Source of the DNA: Acidimicrobiia bacterium UBA6912
GTDB lineage: Bacteria > Actinomycetota > Acidimicrobiia > Spongiisociales > UBA5794
Assembly: GCA_002450985.1 (NCBI GenBank)
Contig: DKBA01000097.1
Span: 1-10,221 of the forward strand
Direction: 5' to 3'
DNA: 10,221 nt
Shown here: positions 6,093-10,221 of the stretch, piece after piece
Numbering within the stretch: the stretch's first letter is position 1
Layout: each line of letters starts with the position of its first letter
Notes under the pieces: model-generated
The model's database searches: none
Told to the model about the DNA's origin: nothing
What the model saw: the letters and a program-made list of their open reading frames with translations, nothing else
Position numbers and translations under genes: made by a program

Positions 6093-7850
6093 ATGCGGCG
6101 GGTCATCACAGCGCTTGCGCTGGCTCTGTTGGTGTCGGTGGTGTTCACCCCGGCGGTCGTTGCCCAGGACGATGCTGCCCCGGTCACGCTGCGAATCGGG
6201 CTCACCCAGGACTGGGAGACGCTGAATCCCACCGTGGGCTTTGCCGTCTCCGAGTACGAGATCTGGAACGTCCACTACGCAACGCTCACGGACAAGGCGG
6301 CGGACGACTTCGCCACCATCCCGGGGCTGGCCGAGTCGTGGGAGGAGTCCGACGGCGGTCTCACCTACACGTACACGCTGCGCGAGGGGTTGATGTGGTC
6401 GGACGGCGAGCCGCTGACCGCCGAGGATGTCGCCTGGAACATCAACACCGCTCGTGACCAGGAGTGGGACAACATGATCTCCACGGTGGTCAACATCGAA
6501 GCCACCGTGATCGACGACCGCACCGTGCAACTCACCTCGTCCGTGCCCGACCCCAAGCTGCCGACCATGGACGTCTACCTCGTGCCCCCGCACATCTGGG
6601 AGCCGATCGCCACCGATTACGACTCCACGACCCAGTACGACGCACTCGACGGCGTGGGCAGTGGCCCGTTCGTCATCAGCGACTTCGCCAAAGGGCAGTC
6701 GGTGACGATGGTCGCCAACCCCAACTACTGGGGATGGGAGGGCGAGGAACCGCCGTACGACCAGATCATCTTCCAGCTCTTCGAGAACCCGGACGCCATG
6801 GTCGCCGCCCTGCAGCAGAGCCAGCTCGACGCCATCCACGGGTTCCCTGCGGGATCGGCCGACGCCTTGGAGGCCGACCCGGACATCGAGGTGATCGCCG
6901 GCCAGCAGGGTGGCTTCGACGAGATCGCGATCAACGGCGGCGCCGTCGAGGGCCAACCCCACCCGGCATTGCTCGACGTGAACGTGCGCCGGGCGATCTC
7001 GTACGCCGTGGACAAGGAGGCCGTCATCGAGGACCTCTGGTTCGGGCTGGCCTCACCGCTCGAGACGATGAGCCCGGGCGCCGACACCAAGTGGATTCCG
7101 GACATCTCCGGCGACGCCGCCTTCACCTACGACCCGGAGCGGGCGCGCCAGATCCTCGACGACGCCGGCTATCTGGACTCGGACGGGGACGGTGTCCGGG
7201 AGATGCCGGATGGCAGCAACCCCATCGTCCTGCGCCATGCGGTCAACACCGACGGTGACCTGGCCGGGCCGATCGGTGACCTGTTCAAGGGCTGGATGGA
7301 GGACATCGGTATCGGCGTCGAGCTCGAGTCGTACGACCAGGATGCGCTGTTCGGGGTGATCGTCGACGGCACCTACGACACGTTCTTCTGGGGCTGGGTG
7401 CCGTTCGTCGATCCGGACCCGATGCTCTCGTACTTCACCGAGGCGGAGCTGGGCAACTACAACGACGCCAACTGGTTCGACCCCCGGTTCGACGAGCTGT
7501 ACCTGGAGCAGAAGGAGGAGCTCGATCCGGATCGCCGGCTGGAGATCGTGCATGAGATGCTGACGATCCTCCACGATGCCGCCGTCTACATCCCGATGTA
7601 CCTCGGCCCCGACCTCCAGGCGTACCGCACGGACACGTTCGAGGGCTGGGTGCGCCAGCCGGCCGAGATCGGGCCGGTGATGTTCTCCAACTCGTCCCCG
7701 AGCTACGCCCAGCTGCGCCCGATCGGGGCCGGCGGTGGCGACGGCGGAGGGGTGAACTGGCTGCTCATCGGAGGCATCGTCGTCGTGGTCGCAGCCGGAG
7801 GCGCCGTGCTGCTGAGCAGGCGGAGGTCCACCGCCGACGAACGGGAGTGA
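6093..7850 (+). CDS. ABC importer solute-binding protein, family 5 (peptide/nickel type), membrane-anchored
   Basis: This 585-residue protein captures the substrate outside the membrane for the adjacent importer. Residues 1-24 form a Sec-type signal peptide (MRR, a hydrophobic core, then AVVA before QDD). There is no lipobox cysteine. The family 5 signature is clear at about residues 79-116 (LAESWEESDGGLTYTYTLREG, split over residues 79-99, then WSDGEPLTAEDVAWNI). A DSDGDGVRE loop at 362-370 resembles a calcium-binding DxDxDG loop and is, from memory, frequent in related binding proteins. After a glycine-rich linker (545-553) comes a hydrophobic span (554-574, VNWLLIGGIVVVVAAGGAVLL) and a basic tail SRRRSTADERE. 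This predicts a C-terminal transmembrane anchor with the tail inside the cell, replacing the usual lipid anchor. Family 5 proteins bind di- and oligopeptides, but also nickel, opines and sugars, so the ligand is not certain. Confidence 0.93.
   Translation: MRRVITALALALLVSVVFTPAVVAQDDAAPVTLRIGLTQDWETLNPTVGFAVSEYEIWNVHYATLTDKAADDFATIPGLAESWEESDGGLTYTYTLREGLMWSDGEPLTAEDVAWNINTARDQEWDNMISTVVNIEATVIDDRTVQLTSSVPDPKLPTMDVYLVPPHIWEPIATDYDSTTQYDALDGVGSGPFVISDFAKGQSVTMVANPNYWGWEGEEPPYDQIIFQLFENPDAMVAALQQSQLDAIHGFPAGSADALEADPDIEVIAGQQGGFDEIAINGGAVEGQPHPALLDVNVRRAISYAVDKEAVIEDLWFGLASPLETMSPGADTKWIPDISGDAAFTYDPERARQILDDAGYLDSDGDGVREMPDGSNPIVLRHAVNTDGDLAGPIGDLFKGWMEDIGIGVELESYDQDALFGVIVDGTYDTFFWGWVPFVDPDPMLSYFTEAELGNYNDANWFDPRFDELYLEQKEELDPDRRLEIVHEMLTILHDAAVYIPMYLGPDLQAYRTDTFEGWVRQPAEIGPVMFSNSSPSYAQLRPIGAGGGDGGGVNWLLIGGIVVVVAAGGAVLLSRRRSTADERE
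7844..7847 (+). promoter_or_regulatory. Ribosome-binding site supporting a CTG start at 7855
   Basis: GGAG (within GGGAG at 7843-7847) lies at the end of the binding-protein gene, 7 bases before CTG 7855. This spacing is ideal. It supports translation of the first permease from CTG rather than from the internal GTG 7909. Confidence 0.5.
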
Positions 7851-7854
7851 GCGC

Positions 7855-8850
7855 CTGACCACCGTCGAGCGCCGGAGGCAGGGCCGCGGCCGGCTCGTCG
7901 GGCGCAAGGTGCTGGGGTCCCTCCTCACCCTCGTGTTCGTGCTCGTGTTCAACTTCTTCCTGTTCCGGGTGGTGCAGGCCGACCCGATCGCATCGCTCTT
8001 CCGCGGCCGCAACGTGCCGCAGCAGACCATCGATGACCTGAGGACGTCCTTCGGCCTCGACGAGCCGGCACTGACCCAGTTTGCGTACTACCTCAGGGAG
8101 ACCGCCCAGCTGAACCTGGGCATCTCGTATCAGAGCCGCCAGCCGGTGTGGGACGAGATCACGGCGGCGGTGCCGGCGACGGTTGCGCTGGTGGGCATCT
8201 CGGCGATCCTGTCGGCGGTGATCGGCACCGTGCTCGGCATCGTCGCCGCCTGGCGCCGCAACACGTGGAAGGACCATGCCATCACCTCGGGCACCATGGT
8301 CTTCTACTCCATGCCCGACTTCTGGTTGGGCATGATCCTGCTCGTGCTCTTCGCCGTCGTGCTCGGCTGGTTCCCCGTCGGCGGGATCGTCGATGCCGGC
8401 TCCACGGCGACCGGCATGGCCCGACTCCTCGACCAGGCTCACCACATCTTCCTGCCTGCGTTGACCCTCACGCTCGCCTACCTGGGCGAGTACGCCCTCA
8501 TCGCCCGCAGCTCGCTGCTCGACGTGATGGGTGAGGACTACCTGGTGGTGGCCCGAGCCAAGGGCCTCCGTGACGCCGTGGTGCGGAACCGGCACGCCGT
8601 GCCCAATGCGGTGCTCCCGGTCGTGACCCTCACGGCGATCAACTTCGGCTTCGTGCTGTCCGGCGCCATCGCCGTCGAAGCCGTCTTCTCCTGGCCGGGG
8701 TTGGGGAAGGCGACCGCGGACGCGATTCGTGGCCCCGACCTGCCGATGCTCCAGGGGCTCTTCCTGCTGTTCAGCGCCTCGGTGATCGTCTTCAACCTGC
8801 TCGCCGACCTCGCCTACCTGTGGCTCGACCCGAGGGTGGAGGAGGTATGA
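7855..8850 (+). CDS. ABC importer permease, DppB/OppB-like
   Basis: This is the first membrane subunit of the peptide-type importer, 331 residues from CTG 7855. There is a basic N-terminus (TTVERRRQGRGRLVGRK), a first membrane span at about 19-41, a conserved periplasmic-loop region with FGLDEPALTQFAYYL and LGISYQSRQPVWDEI, then several further spans. The EAA loop that docks on the ATPase is at about 227-247 (EDYLVVARAKGL, then RHAVPNAVLPV). The start is unusual: no ATG, GTG or TTG lies between the in-frame stop at 7813-7815 and GTG 7909. Starting at 7909 would delete the cytoplasmic basic stretch and begin inside the first span. CTG 7855 is 4 bases past the binding-protein stop and has a good ribosome-binding site, so it is preferred. 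The family assignment is firm; the start is less so. The stop overlaps the next permease by ATGA. Confidence 0.9.
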   Translation: MTTVERRRQGRGRLVGRKVLGSLLTLVFVLVFNFFLFRVVQADPIASLFRGRNVPQQTIDDLRTSFGLDEPALTQFAYYLRETAQLNLGISYQSRQPVWDEITAAVPATVALVGISAILSAVIGTVLGIVAAWRRNTWKDHAITSGTMVFYSMPDFWLGMILLVLFAVVLGWFPVGGIVDAGSTATGMARLLDQAHHIFLPALTLTLAYLGEYALIARSSLLDVMGEDYLVVARAKGLRDAVVRNRHAVPNAVLPVVTLTAINFGFVLSGAIAVEAVFSWPGLGKATADAIRGPDLPMLQGLFLLFSASVIVFNLLADLAYLWLDPRVEEV

Positions 8851-9740
8851 CGAGCCTTGCGATGCAGCGCCGCAAGGCGACGGCGATCCGGGTGTGGACG
8901 CAATTCCGCAGCTCGCGGCAGGGCATGATCGGGCTCGCCGTGCTGGCGCTGTTCGTGCTGCTGGCGCTGGCGGCTCCGCTGCTGGCCGACGCTCGGGAGC
9001 TGAACCCGGTGTTCGCCAGGTCACAGGGCAACCCCCAGTGGGGGACACCCGGCGACTTCGGGCCTCTCGGCACCGATCACATCCGCCGCTCGGTGTGGGC
9101 GCAGTTCGTGTGGGGATCCCGGGTGAGCCTGTTCGTCGGGCTGGCCGCCACCGTGCTGACGATCTTCATCGGCTCCGTCATCGGCATCGTGTCGGGGTTC
9201 GTCGGCGGCAAGACCGACGGCGTGCTGATGCGGATCACCGAGTGGTTCCTCGTCATCCCGTTCCTCCCGCTGGCGATCGTGCTCGCGTCGGTGCTCGGCC
9301 GTTCGGTGTGGAACATCATCTTCGTCATCGGCATCACGTCGTGGCCGTCGACGGCGCGGCTGGTGCGCGCCCAGGTGCTGACGGTGAAGCAGAGGCTCTT
9401 CGTCGACCGCGCGCGCTCGCTGGGCGCCAACGGCAGCCACATCGTGCTGCACCACATCCTGCCGAACGTCAGCGGGCTCATCCTCGCCAACGCGACACTG
9501 GCGGTGCCGATCTCGATCCTCACGGAGACGACCCTCGCCTTCCTCGGTCTCGGCGACCCGTCGTCGGCGTCGTGGGGCAAGACGCTCGAGGAGGCGTTCG
9601 TCAACGGAGCGATCGTGCGCAACGCCTGGTGGTACTTCCTCCCCGCCGGCATCGGCATCCTCGCCGTGGTGCTCGCCTTCACCCTCATCGGGCGCACCCT
9701 CGAGGAGATCGCCAACCCGCGGCTGAGCAGGCAGCGGTGA
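8847..9740 (+). CDS. ABC importer permease, DppC/OppC-like
   Basis: This is the second membrane subunit, 297 residues, pairing with the DppB-like protein to form the channel. It starts with a cytoplasmic basic segment and a first span (about 27-48, GMIGLAVLALFVLLALAAPLL) typical of the OppC N-terminal domain. FGPLGTDHIRRSVWAQFVWGSR follows; it resembles the LGTDxxGRDxxSRxxxGxR signature of this family, with RRSV here where GRDV is common. The EAA docking loop is at about 185-207 (FVDRARSLGANGSH, then ILPNV). The AFLGLGDP motif near the C-terminus is also characteristic. ATG 8847 overlaps the previous stop (ATGA), with GGAGG at 8838-8842 and 4-base spacing. The earlier in-frame start at 8820 would lie inside the DppB-like gene and is not needed. 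Confidence 0.93.
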   Translation: MTSLAMQRRKATAIRVWTQFRSSRQGMIGLAVLALFVLLALAAPLLADARELNPVFARSQGNPQWGTPGDFGPLGTDHIRRSVWAQFVWGSRVSLFVGLAATVLTIFIGSVIGIVSGFVGGKTDGVLMRITEWFLVIPFLPLAIVLASVLGRSVWNIIFVIGITSWPSTARLVRAQVLTVKQRLFVDRARSLGANGSHIVLHHILPNVSGLILANATLAVPISILTETTLAFLGLGDPSSASWGKTLEEAFVNGAIVRNAWWYFLPAGIGILAVVLAFTLIGRTLEEIANPRLSRQR

Positions 9741-10221
9741 GCGAGCCGCTGCTGTCGGTGCGCGACCTGCACATCACGTACGTCATCCAAGGCGGCCGGG
9801 TGCCCGCGGTGCGCGGGGTGAGCCTGGACATCCCGCGCGGTGGCTCCGTCGGTCTCGCCGGGGAGTCGGGGTGCGGCAAGTCGACGCTGGCCAACGCGCT
9901 GCTCCGCCTGCTTCCGGCCGGCACCGAGGTGACCGGCGACATCATCCTCGGCGGCGAGGACGTGATGGACCTCAACCCGGGGGGCCTGCGGGCCGTGCGC
10001 TGGACGTCGGGGGCGATCATCTTCCAAGGTGCGCTGCACGCGCTGAACCCGGTGCAGACCGTCGGGGGTCAGATCTCCGAACCGATGCTCGTGCATGGGA
10101 CCGCAGCGTCCGACACGGCGGCACGCACGCGGACGGTCGAGCTGCTGGGGCGGGTGGGTCTGGCCGGGGGCATGGCCGACTCGTACCCGCATCAGCTCTC
10201 CGGTGGCCAGCGCCAGCGCGT
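9737..10221 (+). CDS. ABC importer ATP-binding protein, DppD/OppD-like (5' part, cut by window end)
   Basis: The first 161 residues of the nucleotide-binding subunit are present; the frame stays open to the last base. GTG 9737 overlaps the DppC-like stop (GTGA). The protein begins SEPLLSVRDLHITY, followed by Walker A GESGCGKST (residues 42-50, Lys48), the Q-loop IIFQGALHALNP (94-105, Gln97) and the signature LSGGQRQR (154-161). Walker B, the H-loop and the C-terminal oligopeptide-type extension lie beyond the window. The FQ-x-A-x-x-x-LNP Q-loop form and PHQLSGGQRQR fit the oligopeptide/dipeptide ATPase group (DppD/OppD, possibly followed by a DppF/OppF gene). It would power import by the two upstream permeases. 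Confidence 0.93.
   Translation, partial: MSEPLLSVRDLHITYVIQGGRVPAVRGVSLDIPRGGSVGLAGESGCGKSTLANALLRLLPAGTEVTGDIILGGEDVMDLNPGGLRAVRWTSGAIIFQGALHALNPVQTVGGQISEPMLVHGTAASDTAARTRTVELLGRVGLAGGMADSYPHQLSGGQRQR

Noticed and set aside
7765..9048. Minus-strand open frame (427 codons) opposite the permeases
   Set aside because: The sequence is low-complexity and His/Arg/Glu-rich with no family resemblance. It is a GC-driven shadow of the two membrane proteins on the plus strand.
1..10221. Mobile element, CRISPR array, phage or defence system
   Set aside because: No repeats, transposase or integrase motifs, or defence-type domains were seen. All plus-strand genes are metabolic or transport, with uniform composition.

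Overview
The window is about 10.2 kb of very GC-rich DNA. It is packed with plus-strand genes that mostly join through 4-base stop/start overlaps (ATGA or GTGA). The GC content, the share of GTG starts, the dense layout and the protein flavour suggest a high-GC actinobacterium, possibly an Acidimicrobiia-like lineage. That placement is an impression, not a computed result. No rRNA, tRNA, CRISPR array, insertion sequence or phage gene was seen.

Region 1 (1-5949) is a catabolic gene run. It holds the last 29 codons of an aldehyde dehydrogenase that resembles 1-pyrroline-5-carboxylate dehydrogenase, both subunits of a GctA/GctB-type class I CoA transferase, a PLP fold-type I (class III) aminotransferase of the YodT-like group, a zinc-dependent deacetylase of the histone-deacetylase/acetylpolyamine-amidohydrolase family, and a cytoplasmic S9 (prolyl-oligopeptidase-type) peptidase. 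All recognisable catalytic residues are intact. After the 4-base gap behind the dehydrogenase, every junction overlaps, so these genes are very likely co-transcribed and translationally coupled.

Region 2 (5950-6092) is the only real intergenic space. It includes an A-rich patch in otherwise GC-rich DNA, a perfect 10-base palindrome, a weak TATGCT -10-like hexamer flanked by short inverted arms, and a strong Shine-Dalgarno sequence for the next gene. It probably carries the promoter of the transporter genes.

Region 3 (6093-10221) is a dipeptide/oligopeptide-type (Dpp/Opp) ABC importer. It encodes a family 5 solute-binding protein with a signal peptide and an unusual C-terminal membrane anchor, two permeases (the first probably starting at a CTG codon), and an ATP-binding subunit cut off by the window end.

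Working idea (inference): the importer brings in a peptide or amine-containing compound, the S9 enzyme trims peptides, and the aminotransferase, CoA transferase and deacetylase degrade an omega-acetamido or amino acid. The enzyme set parallels the acetylated beta-lysine route and the Bacillus kamA-yodPQRST operon, with an HDAC-fold enzyme in the deacetylase slot. Acetylpolyamine catabolism is the main alternative. The family assignments are solid; the substrate is not shown by the sequence.
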